A stretch of 64,000 nt of DNA from the NCBI GenBank assembly GCA_965230205.1, contig OZ245996.1, forward strand, positions 3,844,001-3,908,000, written 5' to 3'. Below, piece after piece: positions 9,578 through 17,892 of this stretch. The translations under genes were made by a program, and so were the position numbers. This stretch comes from CANLBN01 sp965230205. GTDB lineage: Bacteria; Pseudomonadota; Gammaproteobacteria; Pseudomonadales; Cellvibrionaceae. Positions within the stretch are counted from its first letter, which is position 1; every line of letters begins with the position of its first letter. The notes below the pieces were generated by a model. The model was not told the origin of the DNA, searched no databases, and saw only the letters and a list, made by a program, of their open reading frames with translations.

Positions 9578-9875
9578 ATTCATAACCTCCTTATTTCACT
9601 TTCCTAGCAAAAACAAGTGTAATTCAATTTAATTTTTTACGACGTTGATATATGTGACAAAATATAAGAAGAACATAGTGCAAAGACCAAAACGAATGTT
9701 TTCGATAAAACCAACCAATTTAAACGACGACAAGCACGCCTCTCATTGTCACCTATTCCAACATTATAAAAGATATTCGAAACCGAATGACGAATACTTG
9801 CTTATAAACTGCATTTTTTTATCTTTCTTATGGTATATTCCGCAGCTGCAAGGAATTCGATACAGGAAAGAGCAT

Positions 9876-10307
9876 ATGAGCTTTAACAATATAGAGGCAA
9901 AAATAACTGTTGCCAAACTATTTGAATTAGCATATTCAAAAAATAAAGGAATGACAGCAAGAATAGTGGCAAAAAAAGGAAGTGCTAAATTAACTATTGA
10001 TCAAAATGGTAAAGCGGTACTCTCAAATTCAGCAGGGATGGTTGTCTTTAGTGGCGGCCCAGTATTGAAAAAAATTGGAGCAAAAGTTAAACGAGTTAAT
10101 ATTATGTTTAGCAATGAGGACGGCATGAATATAGGATATAACGCAACGTTTGATTTAGAGGTAGGTAAAGTTATTGTCAGCGGTAAATTTGATTTAGAAG
10201 AACTAATACTGTCCTGCTCTGGCCTATTATGCAAAGCAGCAAGGGCAATGAAAGGTCGAAACCTTGCTTACGAAAAAGAACTAAAAGATATTATGGTGAC
10301 GAAGTAA
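9876..10307 (+). CDS. Hypothetical 143-residue protein
   Basis: Unrecognised soluble protein. The ATG at 9876 is preceded by AGGAAAG about 6 bases upstream and is preferred over the far upstream in-frame ATG at 9645, whose translation is Lys/Asn-rich and unlike a protein. The sequence is Gly/Lys/Val-rich with SGGPVLKKIGAKVKRVNIMF and repeated short strands, and no signal peptide. The stop TAA overlaps the ATG of the next gene by one base (TAATG), so the two are probably translationally coupled. Confidence 0.6.
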   Translation: MSFNNIEAKITVAKLFELAYSKNKGMTARIVAKKGSAKLTIDQNGKAVLSNSAGMVVFSGGPVLKKIGAKVKRVNIMFSNEDGMNIGYNATFDLEVGKVIVSGKFDLEELILSCSGLLCKAARAMKGRNLAYEKELKDIMVTK

Positions 10308-10741
10308 TGAAAAAATTTATGCACTCATTACTATTATTAATATTACTTACTGGCTGCTCCACCTTAGAACATTCAGCAGAACCTCTATATAAGCAGTATA
10401 GCCAATACAAGAAAACAACCAATAGAGAGAATATACTATTAGTAGCACCTAACTATTTCAGTGAAAACATTCTTGAAAACGATTACGCAACGCAACCCTA
10501 TATTACTGATTTTTTACTCTTTAAAGACTCTATGGAAAAAGAAAAAAGTTATCATGAAAAAATTAATGGTAACAAAGGCTGCCTAACAATTAATGGATAC
10601 AATGATAAACAAGAACTTGTCATCTTTAGCCTTGAGTATGTACGCTCTACTGAAAATTGGTTAATCAATTTTATTGCTACTATTTATGATGAAAAAGAGC
10701 CAGCAAAAACAGCATTTTGCCCAAATGAATATGCTAGTTAA
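10307..10741 (+). CDS. Small predicted lipoprotein
   Basis: A 144-residue protein with a classical lipoprotein signal: MKKFMHSLLLLILLTGCSTL, lipobox LTGC with the lipidated Cys at about residue 17. The mature part is Lys/Tyr/Asn-rich with no family I recognise. Two further cysteines (GNKGCLTI and TAFCPNEY) could form a disulfide. Its start overlaps the preceding gene's stop by one base, so it is the second gene of a two-gene unit, presumably placed in the outer membrane. Confidence 0.65.
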   Translation: MKKFMHSLLLLILLTGCSTLEHSAEPLYKQYSQYKKTTNRENILLVAPNYFSENILENDYATQPYITDFLLFKDSMEKEKSYHEKINGNKGCLTINGYNDKQELVIFSLEYVRSTENWLINFIATIYDEKEPAKTAFCPNEYAS

Positions 10742-10839
10742 CGGAATAAAAATAGGACCAGCCATTAGCCCAGTCATAAAAAACTAGGCTAATTGATCAA
10801 AATAAAGTCACCACGTCCCCTTTTATTGTTCTATTGCAT

Positions 10840-11302
10840 TTATATATCTTCAGCTTTAACATAACTAACCATTTTAGTGATTAATGGCTTACCTCTAATT
10901 ACCTCAACTGTGACTTCTTGTTGTGAAGTTGACTTCATTCTTTGCTGTTGGAACCTCACATACTCTTCAACATTAGAGGTTACAAACGCCTCACCATTTT
11001 TTATAAAAATTGATGTATTAGATCTCGCAAATTTATAGTCACTAAATACCTTCCAGCCTTTAGTAAGCATTTGAAGATATTCTTCTTTAGACTGCTTTTC
11101 TAACCACTTCTTTCCACGAAGCTCTACATGCCTTAATATTTCAACATCATCACTAAAAAGCATCAGCTACTCCATTTATATCCTTAGCTTCCACAGCTCG
11201 CTCTATATCTGATATCATTGCTTGTATCATCTTTTTAGTAAGGCTTGAAGCAGAGAGCGCTTGAAAGGTTAGTCCTACTAAAAACAATACAAGCAGCTTC
11301 AT
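10840..11302 (-). pseudogene. Exported NTF2/SnoaL-like protein broken by a one-base frameshift
   Basis: Reading from the ATG at 11302 gives a signal peptide (MKLLVLFLVGLTFQALSA) and the start of a domain, ending at TAG after DINGVADAF. The -107-codon frame at 11163-10840 carries on with SDDVEILRHVELRGKKWLEK. Removing one T from the run of five (AAAAA near 11155-11159 on the plus strand) fuses the two into one protein of about 155 residues. The order ERAVEAKD, then FSDDVEI, then EYLQ fits the NTF2-like (SnoaL/DUF4440) fold of small exported proteins. The shorter 107-codon frame alone would lack both signal peptide and first helix. A mutation or a homopolymer base-call error are equally possible. 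Confidence 0.6.
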
Positions 11303-11407
11303 CAAGAAAGAAGTGCTTAAGATATACTTTTTTTATTTAATAACCCAGCCATATTCGCTCCTATTAGTTTGACGATTTCATCAGGCGTCAATTATCCTAT
11401 TAGATTT

Positions 11408-12400
11408 CTAAACAGGCTTATCAATCACAAACACGTCAACCAATATATCGGCAACTCCAGCGCCCTGGAAAAAACAATGGCGCTGTGTTTTTTTAATCAT
11501 CTCCGGGCTGCCGCATAAAAAGACTTTCCACCCTTTTAGGTCGGTATGGCGTTCTTGAACAAGGTCAACGACATCTTGCTGTAAAACTGAGTCATTATTT
11601 TCTGCGGCTGCATCATTAACACCTCGACGCACAGCAGGAATATAGTGGAAGTTATCGTGCTCGGCTGCTAATGCGTTTAGCTCATCAATGTAATATAAAG
11701 CGGTAGGATCACCCGCTGCAGCGTAAAGATAGATAGGGTCGGCATGTTCTTTTGCCAGCGCTTCTTGCAGAATACCAAATAAAGGGGCCAAACCTGTGCC
11801 AGTAGCCGCCATAAGAATGGGTTGACCATGATGATCATCGGAATAAAAACAATTGCCCATGGGTTTTGATAATGTCAGTGTCTCGCCAACGTTTACATCA
11901 TCATGCAACCATCGACTGACCAGCCCTTGATCATGGCGCTTGATATGTAGCTCAATTATTTTTTGCTGGTCACACCGACTGGCAATGGAATATGAACGCC
12001 CCTGCTCGCCTTTTTCTGGTCCGCCATACCACACATTTAAATACTGACCAGGAAACCAGCGACAATCCACTTGTATAAACAACCCAAGCACGGTTGCGTT
12101 CAACATTTTTTTATCAACAACCGCTCCCTGTATTTTATTGGTATCGCCAATCAGGCTAACGTTTAAATCACTATCGGGAAAACAGCTGCAGGCTAAAAAC
12201 AAATTCTGTGCTTTTTGGTTATCACTCAGTCCTTCTTGGGATTGAGGTGGCGGACTTTGCTCCGCCTGCATCATACAACTATGACATAAACCACTTCGAC
12301 AACTGAAAGGAATTTCAAATCCAGCATTTTCAAGGCCTTCTAGTACTGAGTTAGGGCTTTCAATGGATACAACTTGATCTTTATAGGTAATCTCTGGCAC
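11408..12400 (-). CDS. 2Fe-2S ferredoxin/FAD/NAD(P)H reductase, partner of the Rieske oxygenase (GbcB-like role)
   Basis: Electron-transfer protein likely feeding the adjacent Rieske oxygenase. Order of domains in 330 residues: plant-type ferredoxin first (C34, C39, C42 in CRSGLCHSC, last Cys around 71-73 in LACSC), then an FAD domain with RSYSIAS, then an NAD domain with ATGTGLAPLFGILQEA and LCGSPEMIKKT. The classical Pseudomonas GbcB has the ferredoxin at the C-terminus, so this is a different architecture (BenC-like order) in the same role, or a reductase for a related substrate. It lies downstream of the oxygenase on the same strand, but a terminator separates them. Confidence 0.82.
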   Translation of the reverse strand: MPEITYKDQVVSIESPNSVLEGLENAGFEIPFSCRSGLCHSCMMQAEQSPPPQSQEGLSDNQKAQNLFLACSCFPDSDLNVSLIGDTNKIQGAVVDKKMLNATVLGLFIQVDCRWFPGQYLNVWYGGPEKGEQGRSYSIASRCDQQKIIELHIKRHDQGLVSRWLHDDVNVGETLTLSKPMGNCFYSDDHHGQPILMAATGTGLAPLFGILQEALAKEHADPIYLYAAAGDPTALYYIDELNALAAEHDNFHYIPAVRRGVNDAAAENNDSVLQQDVVDLVQERHTDLKGWKVFLCGSPEMIKKTQRHCFFQGAGVADILVDVFVIDKPV

Positions 12401-12484
12401 AAAAACTCCTGCAATGTATTAACAACAAGCGCTCAAACGGCCAATTATACCCTTTTTAGTCGTGACAAAGTGAATACCCTACGA

Positions 12485-12509
12485 TGAAAAAAGGGGCCTT
12501 TGGCCCCTT
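12485..12509 (-). terminator. Rho-independent terminator after the Rieske oxygenase gene
   Basis: Perfect 8-bp stem AAGGGGCC/GGCCCCTT (12491-12498 with 12502-12509), three-base loop, followed on the minus strand by six T (12492-12487). It sits between the oxygenase and its likely reductase, so the reductase either relies on read-through or has its own promoter. Confidence 0.8.
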
Positions 12510-12547
12510 CTCTCTTTCACTCAACTTTTTGACTCCACTTTCCACCT

Positions 12548-13795
12548 CTACTTTCTAAACACCACTCGCAGTTCCTGCTTGCCCTGTAAACGGGCAAGAT
12601 ACCAGGAAATGAAATCGGCGGTACCGTATTCACGTTTACTGTATGGACCAGGAAGGTAACGACTTGAATTAACGCCTATCTGGTTTTCTTCAACAATCTG
12701 TTTATCCTGTATCGTAGTCACATCCCACAACCACTTTACATGCTCAACATCATAATCTGTGCCTTCTACTGCATTTTCATCAACCATCCAATTGATTGTC
12801 ACTTCGGTCACATTTGTCGATACCGGAGTCACACGAAAGGTCGTGGCGTAGTCATTGTTAAAATAAAAATACGATAGTGCACCAAAAAACACGCCGGTTT
12901 CTGCACAATCGTATTCCTCAAAATCGCCCATTAATGGTCCTGCGGGGCTGCCATCTTTAGTGGCCGTTTTAAAACCATCTTTAATCGGCATTCTCCAGGC
13001 ATGATGTGGTTGCAATGCATAAGGGAAATTCTTGAAACCCGCTTCTCGGCCTGAGTTAGCTACCTTTGACTTCCATTCATCAACGACTGGGATATACCCC
13101 CCTAGTTCTTTATCACCTATACGTACATAAGCGTTTACTGAGGCATATTCGGGATGAGAGGGAGAGCAGTGATAGCATTCACGAAAGTTTTCAATGACTA
13201 ACTTCCAGTTTGCGCTGACGGTATATTTTTCCGTATGAGCCACTTTTGCCTTAGTAATACCATGGGGCACTACAAATGAGCGAATATTGTTGGCCAGCTG
13301 TTGGAAGTCAGCGGCATCTGTTTCGTTAATATTGATGAAGACAAGGCCTTCTATCACTCCCAAACGGCAAGGCTCAAGACCATATTCGTCCGGATTAAAA
13401 TCATCAGGCATTTGTCTGGCAACTCGGAGATCACCATTTAAGTCGTAAACCCAGGCATGATAAGGGCAAGCAAGCACTTTCGCATTCCCCTGCTCCTCTG
13501 AACAGATCCGGGAACCACGGTGACGACAGACGTTAAAGTGTGCATGCAACTCACCGCTTTTATCGCGAATGATAATGATAGATTCATTGGCAAACTGGTA
13601 GGTGATGTAGTCGCCCGGGTTGGGCATACGTGATTCATGATCGACAAATTGCCATTGACGAGATAGCACTCTCTCTAAGTCAATTTTGAATATCTCATCA
13701 TCATTATAAAAGGCTTGATCCAGGCAAAATCCGGAGCGTTGCTGGTCAATTAAAGATTCAATAACTTTATTGTTATTCACTATTGAATTAGTCAT
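12548..13795 (-). CDS. gbcA: Rieske non-haem iron oxygenase, glycine-betaine monooxygenase type (GbcA-like)
   Basis: Likely demethylates glycine betaine to dimethylglycine plus formaldehyde, using electrons from a ferredoxin reductase. The 415-residue protein has the Rieske ligands C90-X-H92 and C110-X2-H113 (NVCRHRG and LACPYHAW), then the mononuclear iron site in NWKLVIENFRECYHCSPSHP (H209, H214), a form shared by GbcA, choline monooxygenase and stachydrine demethylase. ATG 13795 with GAGGTG just upstream is preferred to a TTG at 13816. Related quaternary-amine substrates (stachydrine, carnitine) cannot be excluded. Divergent from a LysR regulator; its reductase follows downstream. Confidence 0.83.
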   Translation of the reverse strand: MTNSIVNNNKVIESLIDQQRSGFCLDQAFYNDDEIFKIDLERVLSRQWQFVDHESRMPNPGDYITYQFANESIIIIRDKSGELHAHFNVCRHRGSRICSEEQGNAKVLACPYHAWVYDLNGDLRVARQMPDDFNPDEYGLEPCRLGVIEGLVFININETDAADFQQLANNIRSFVVPHGITKAKVAHTEKYTVSANWKLVIENFRECYHCSPSHPEYASVNAYVRIGDKELGGYIPVVDEWKSKVANSGREAGFKNFPYALQPHHAWRMPIKDGFKTATKDGSPAGPLMGDFEEYDCAETGVFFGALSYFYFNNDYATTFRVTPVSTNVTEVTINWMVDENAVEGTDYDVEHVKWLWDVTTIQDKQIVEENQIGVNSSRYLPGPYSKREYGTADFISWYLARLQGKQELRVVFRK

Positions 13796-13912
13796 AAGCA
13801 CCTCTTTTAACGTCAAACTCTCTTAAAAAACACATTGAATAGACGTAGAAGTATAATTACCTTATTATCATTTCTGAAGCACGTTTATTGCACTTAGGTA
13901 TTTGTTTTTCGT

Positions 13913-14830
13913 ATGACTATACTCTCTCGTCAACTCCCCCCTCTCGGCACGCTGGTCGTATTTGAAGCCGCGTATCGACTACGCAATTTTAGCCGCGCGG
14001 GAGATGAGGTCGCACTCTCCCAGGCGAGTGTCAGCCGCCAGATTCGACAATTGGAAACTAATCTTGGCGTTAAGCTATTTGACCGGCAACGTCATGATGT
14101 TGTTCCCACCAGTGAAGGCGAAGTACTTGCGGCAACAGTCCATTTAACCCTGCGTGAGTTAGCTGCTACTGCTGGGCGTTTGCGAGAAAGCAGCAAAACA
14201 AGTCAGCGCTTTACCATTTTTTCAGATATCTCTATTGCCAGTCACGTCATTACTCCTGTGCTAAACGAATTTCAGCAGAAACACCCTAACCTTCAACTCA
14301 GGGTCTTATCCTCTTATGACCCGATAGAAATAGTGACTGATAATTTTGACATTGCCTTTCAAGTAGGCGACTCAAAAGATGAGCGGTTTCATACGGAAGT
14401 AATTGCTGATGATGCCGTTTTTCCTGTTTGCTCACCGGCTTTTGCAGCAAACTTGCCCAAACCACTAACCGTTAACAAACTGCTTAAACTCCCTTTATTG
14501 CACCTCGAAGATTTAGGCCGTGGCTGGCCTGACTGGAAGGAATTTTTGGCCTCATATCAGGTAGAAAATAGTCAGCCAATAGGCGGCTTAACCTTTAATT
14601 CATATCAGGTTTGTCTGGATGTTGCCGAAAGAGGAGAAGGGATTGCCTTAGGGTGGGCTCGTTCTGTTCAATCAAAAATTGATGAAGGCAAGCTGGTAAG
14701 GTTACCCAATATGGTCATGCAATTGCCTAACAGTATTTATACATACCGATCCAAGCTAGCCAAACCCAATGCCATTGTTGAAGAATTTATCAATACCGTA
14801 AGAGCGCATATTCAGCCCGTAAAAGTATAA
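13913..14830 (+). CDS. LysR-family regulator (GcvA type), divergent from the Rieske oxygenase
   Basis: A 305-residue LysR protein with the N-terminal helix-turn-helix (YRLRNFSRAGDEVALSQASV then SRQIRQLE) and a C-terminal effector domain with the GcvA-type tail (VAERGEGIALGWARSVQSKI). It shares a 117-bp intergenic region with the divergent oxygenase and is the obvious candidate to control it. It resembles the two other GcvA-like regulators in this window in length and layout, all next to genes for methylated amines or sulfonium compounds. The ligand is not evident. Confidence 0.88.
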   Translation: MTILSRQLPPLGTLVVFEAAYRLRNFSRAGDEVALSQASVSRQIRQLETNLGVKLFDRQRHDVVPTSEGEVLAATVHLTLRELAATAGRLRESSKTSQRFTIFSDISIASHVITPVLNEFQQKHPNLQLRVLSSYDPIEIVTDNFDIAFQVGDSKDERFHTEVIADDAVFPVCSPAFAANLPKPLTVNKLLKLPLLHLEDLGRGWPDWKEFLASYQVENSQPIGGLTFNSYQVCLDVAERGEGIALGWARSVQSKIDEGKLVRLPNMVMQLPNSIYTYRSKLAKPNAIVEEFINTVRAHIQPVKV

Positions 14831-14833
14831 TTG

Positions 14834-14862
14834 AAGGCGTTCTCACTTTATGAATACGCCTT
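14834..14862 (+). terminator. Hairpin after the LysR gene
   Basis: AAGGCGT (14834-14840) pairs with ACGCCTT (14856-14862) just after the LysR stop, followed by the T-rich run TGCCTTTA. The 15-base loop is long and the T tract is interrupted, so this is a modest candidate. Confidence 0.4.
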
Positions 14863-14887
14863 TGCCTTTAAACGACTATATAGTTGA

Positions 14888-15241
14888 CTATTTATTTAGC
14901 ACATCGTCTTTAACACTAAGAGCAATACCGACTATTTCATCAATCATACTTTGAGGAACACTTAACTCTTGTAGTGTATTCACAAGATTTTCTGCTACGG
15001 CACCAAAATGCTCTTCTGTTAAATTCATATGCTTATGTGCTTCACGCATATCTTTTCCAGTGTAGTTATTAGGACCACCAAAAACTGTGGTTAAAAACGA
15101 TTTTTGTTTTTGTATTTGCCCCGCCATGTCAACCGAATCAAAAAAATGGCTAATACGATCATCAGTTACCACTTTTTTATAAAAAATATCAACAGCTGCC
15201 CCAACCGCTTTCTCGCCACCAATCTGTTCATAAATCGACAT
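14888..15241 (-). CDS. Group I truncated haemoglobin
   Basis: A 117-residue 2-on-2 globin that binds haem and probably O2 or NO. Landmarks: IYEQIGGEKAV at the start, B10 tyrosine in DIFYKKVVTDDRISHFF (Y21), the glycine motif GGPNNYTGKDM, and the proximal histidine in REAHKHMNLTEEHF (H69). SD GAGGAAAACTT is placed well before the ATG. Function is likely NO dioxygenation or oxygen handling, which group I members are known for; nothing nearby specifies it. It stands alone between the LysR gene and the end of the chemotaxis block. Confidence 0.9.
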   Translation of the reverse strand: MSIYEQIGGEKAVGAAVDIFYKKVVTDDRISHFFDSVDMAGQIQKQKSFLTTVFGGPNNYTGKDMREAHKHMNLTEEHFGAVAENLVNTLQELSVPQSMIDEIVGIALSVKDDVLNK

Positions 15242-15397
15242 AAGTTTTCCTCAATTATTTAATCACAACTATTTTTAGTATAGTCATGGCTACGAGAGGT
15301 GCTTATGTTAGTTCGATCATACAAATTTAAAATATGCATTACTAATGCATAATCCGGGTTAAAAATGATGACGCAAAATAATTGCCTAAAATAGATA

Positions 15398-15416
15398 ACT
15401 CTTACTGAGCAAGAGT
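15398..15416 (-). terminator. Candidate terminator at the end of the flagellar/chemotaxis block
   Basis: ACTCTT (15398-15403) pairs with AAGAGT (15411-15416) around a 7-base loop, just downstream of the last gene on the minus strand. It is followed there by an AT-rich but not pure T stretch, so it is only moderately convincing. Confidence 0.35.
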
Positions 15417-15440
15417 CATAAATTTAATAACAAGAGTAAC

Positions 15441-15965
15441 TTAATGGGATGGGATAGTTTTTTTACTTAAGGCATGAAGTAATGACACTTCGGCATGAGA
15501 AAGGCCACACTGTTTAGCAACATCACTAACGGATTCGCCTTGCGCAAGAAAACTACGCGCCTGATCGTACACCGAGGTTTCATCTGCAGTATGCTCAGCC
15601 GGTGGTACAGAAGAAAAAGAAGGCTCTGATGACTCATTACCAATAGAGGAAGGCCTTTTTTCCTGTTGAACAACAGTTTCTTCGATAAAAGTGTTAGCAA
15701 CTGCCTCACGCATAATAGGCTCTTGTGTAACAGGGTGTTGATTCACTCGTTTTTCTAAATGAATTAACTGTTGCCCCATACTAATTGCACTACTATTGGC
15801 AACACGTAAATCATGCTGAAGGCGCACCAGCTGTTTATTGACTTGTTGTATTTTTTGGTAGCCTCGAAATAAGACTACCAATAACACTAAAGTAAGACTA
15901 CTTAAACCTATCACTAAGCCATCGCTGCCTAAATGATTGATGATTGACGACAACTCTGTATACAT
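15441..15965 (-). CDS. DUF2802 membrane-anchored protein of the chemotaxis cluster
   Basis: A 174-residue protein with one N-terminal transmembrane helix (about residues 13-33), a coiled-coil-prone stretch (QVNKQLVRLQHDLRVANSSA), a variable linker, and the C-terminal DUF2802 domain (QARSFLAQGESVSDVAKQCG), which reads like a small helix-turn-helix. A homologue sits at the same place, after cheW, in Pseudomonas-type clusters. Its precise job is not established; the position suggests a link to flagella or array placement. Confidence 0.78.
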   Translation of the reverse strand: MYTELSSIINHLGSDGLVIGLSSLTLVLLVVLFRGYQKIQQVNKQLVRLQHDLRVANSSAISMGQQLIHLEKRVNQHPVTQEPIMREAVANTFIEETVVQQEKRPSSIGNESSEPSFSSVPPAEHTADETSVYDQARSFLAQGESVSDVAKQCGLSHAEVSLLHALSKKTIPSH

Positions 15966-16034
15966 TTAAGTAGTTACCTTAACTTATCACTTTATTATTT
16001 ACTGTGTTCTAAAAGCTATTGAATGACGAATGGG

Positions 16035-16520
16035 TTAAACGTCTTCTAATTCGGCCCATTCTGTATCGGTTAATAATTTATTTAATTCAATCAAAATTAA
16101 TAACTCATCGTTTTTATGGCAGACGCCCTGGATAAACTTAGCACTTTCATCATTGCCAACATTAGGTGCTGTCTCTACTTCCGACTGACGCAAATACACG
16201 ACTTCAGCCACGCTATCCACCAAGATGCCAATGACATGCCCTTCGGTTTCGATGATGACAATACGTGTATTGTCAGTCATTTCACCAGAGGCTAAACCGA
16301 AACGATTACGGGTATCAATTACTGTGACGACATTACCGCGTAGATTGATAATGCCGAGTACATATTCTGGCGCACCAGGCACGGGAGCAATTTCGGTATA
16401 ACGCAAAACCTCCTGTACTTGCATCACATTGATGCCATAAGTTTCACCTGCCAAGCGAAATGTTACCCATTGAAGGACTGGATCATCGCTTGTTGTTTTT
16501 TGTGCTGCGTTACTAGCCAT
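16035..16520 (-). CDS. cheW: Chemotaxis coupling protein CheW
   Basis: Links chemoreceptors to the kinase CheA in the polar array. The 161-residue single CheW domain contains ITYGINVM-type core strands (GETYGINVMQVQEVLRYTEI), VLGIINLRGNVVTVIDTR, the region that contacts CheA and receptors, and GILVDSVAEVVYL. SD AGAGGG precedes the ATG. It lies 76 bases downstream of the ParP-like gene and is one of two CheW-domain genes in this cluster besides the CheW domain in CheA. Confidence 0.93.
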   Translation of the reverse strand: MASNAAQKTTSDDPVLQWVTFRLAGETYGINVMQVQEVLRYTEIAPVPGAPEYVLGIINLRGNVVTVIDTRNRFGLASGEMTDNTRIVIIETEGHVIGILVDSVAEVVYLRQSEVETAPNVGNDESAKFIQGVCHKNDELLILIELNKLLTDTEWAELEDV

Positions 16521-16596
16521 TTATGCTAACCCTCTAAATTACAAATATTTCTCTATCCCTTTTAATATAGTGTATCTATCGCTATACGCCAGTCGT

Positions 16597-17892
16597 TTAA
16601 CCATGATTTTTATCTTGCTCTTGCAGGATTTCCCCCATGGCTGGGATATCCAATAAGACACACATATGATCCTTGACCATCCCTGCCATCCAAGGGCGGG
16701 AGTCGCGCTTGGGTCGCCACCGGATACTGTCAGGGTCAATGCTAATGGGCTGATGAATGCTATCGACCGCTAAGCCCCAGCTAAGGCCGTTAATAGAGAC
16801 GACATATTTATAGTTATGCTCATCTTTATAGCGCTCGGGCATCACAAACTTAGCCGTATTGACGGTTTTCACATTGCCCATTGGCGTTTTTTGCAAGCCC
16901 ATAAACCAGTCGGACTGACCAAATAAAGAGGTCATTGCCTCTTCATCCAAGTCTTGTATCTGGCCAAGAGCCACTAAAGGCACGGCTAACTGAAGTCCAT
17001 TGACTTCAATAAGTAAAATATCAAACTGTTCCTGCGCCCAATTAGGACGGCCATTATCCAGCCATTCACTACTCAATGGCGGCATAGCGTAAGCAGCTGC
17101 CTCTACTGATACATCAACTTGCTCCTGTTCACCTACATCGGTTTTAGTGGATATTGTTGACTCTGTTGTGGGCGAAGCGGTTGTTGCTGGAGTTGTTGTA
17201 GAGGTTAGAGCTGTAGAGGTTAGAGTTGTAGAGGCTGGGGTTATCGCAGGCGCAACAGTATTCGCTGAGCTATCCAGGGCAGTGACTTGCTGCAGCATAC
17301 GTTCTAAGCGTTGCTTGTGTTGCTCATAAGCAGCGGTGCCTAGTGCAGAGCTGGATTGACTCGCCGATGGTTGAGAAAGCGAAACAGCGGATTCGTCTAC
17401 ACTTGATGGCGGATGTTTATCAAACGATAAGGGATTTTTATTTGTATTAGTAGTTGATGGCTTTGTAGTAGAGACAAAAGGCTCTTTAACAGGGCTAGAA
17501 GAAAGCTTAGATTTTTCTTTTAAATCACCCTCTAACTCATTAATTGTATTGTCTTTTTTACTTTTTAATACCGAATCATCATGATTTTTTCGGCTAATAG
17601 TATCCTCTGTAGGCGCTTTTTGTACTGGATTATTTTCCGCCGGATAATTTTCTATTGGCTTATTTTTTATTAGCTTAGCTTCAACCGATTTAATGGTTTC
17701 CTTCTCGGTCTCCGATGGTTGGACTTGGCTGGAAGACGGGGCTGAGCCAACCTCAGTCTCATTAACTTTTATTTGGTCATCAACGGCTTTTTCCTTTAGA
17801 GGCGCTGCTGATGTTAATTTTGGCTCATTGGGTTCATTGAGTAACTCACCAAAATAGTCTGTTAATGTTTCTTCTATGCGCTTATTACCCAT
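16597..17892 (-). CDS. parP: CheW-domain protein with long disordered N-terminus (ParP-like)
   Basis: A 431-residue protein: about 250 residues of low-complexity Ser/Thr/Pro/Lys/Glu sequence, with a Thr/Ala/Ser-rich run near 210-245, then a C-terminal CheW-like domain (QFDILLIEVNGLQLAVPLVA, INGLSWGLAVDSIHQPISID, MAGMVKDHMCVLLDIPAMGE). In Vibrio, ParP joins the polar ParC protein to CheA and keeps the array at the pole. The position directly after ParC, with TAA/ATG overlapping, matches that system. The disordered part has probably diverged quickly; identity to Vibrio ParP is inferred from gene order and architecture. Confidence 0.75.
   Translation of the reverse strand: MGNKRIEETLTDYFGELLNEPNEPKLTSAAPLKEKAVDDQIKVNETEVGSAPSSSQVQPSETEKETIKSVEAKLIKNKPIENYPAENNPVQKAPTEDTISRKNHDDSVLKSKKDNTINELEGDLKEKSKLSSSPVKEPFVSTTKPSTTNTNKNPLSFDKHPPSSVDESAVSLSQPSASQSSSALGTAAYEQHKQRLERMLQQVTALDSSANTVAPAITPASTTLTSTALTSTTTPATTASPTTESTISTKTDVGEQEQVDVSVEAAAYAMPPLSSEWLDNGRPNWAQEQFDILLIEVNGLQLAVPLVALGQIQDLDEEAMTSLFGQSDWFMGLQKTPMGNVKTVNTAKFVMPERYKDEHNYKYVVSINGLSWGLAVDSIHQPISIDPDSIRWRPKRDSRPWMAGMVKDHMCVLLDIPAMGEILQEQDKNHG

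Noticed and set aside
9645..9875. Upstream extension of the 143-residue hypothetical protein to an ATG at 9645
   Set aside because: The extra 77 codons are AT-rich with Lys/Asn-rich translation and no ribosome-binding site; the ATG at 9876 has AGGAAAG.
17147..17329. Val-rich plus-strand frame across parP
   Set aside because: Antisense shadow of the Thr/Ala-rich linker of the ParP-like protein.
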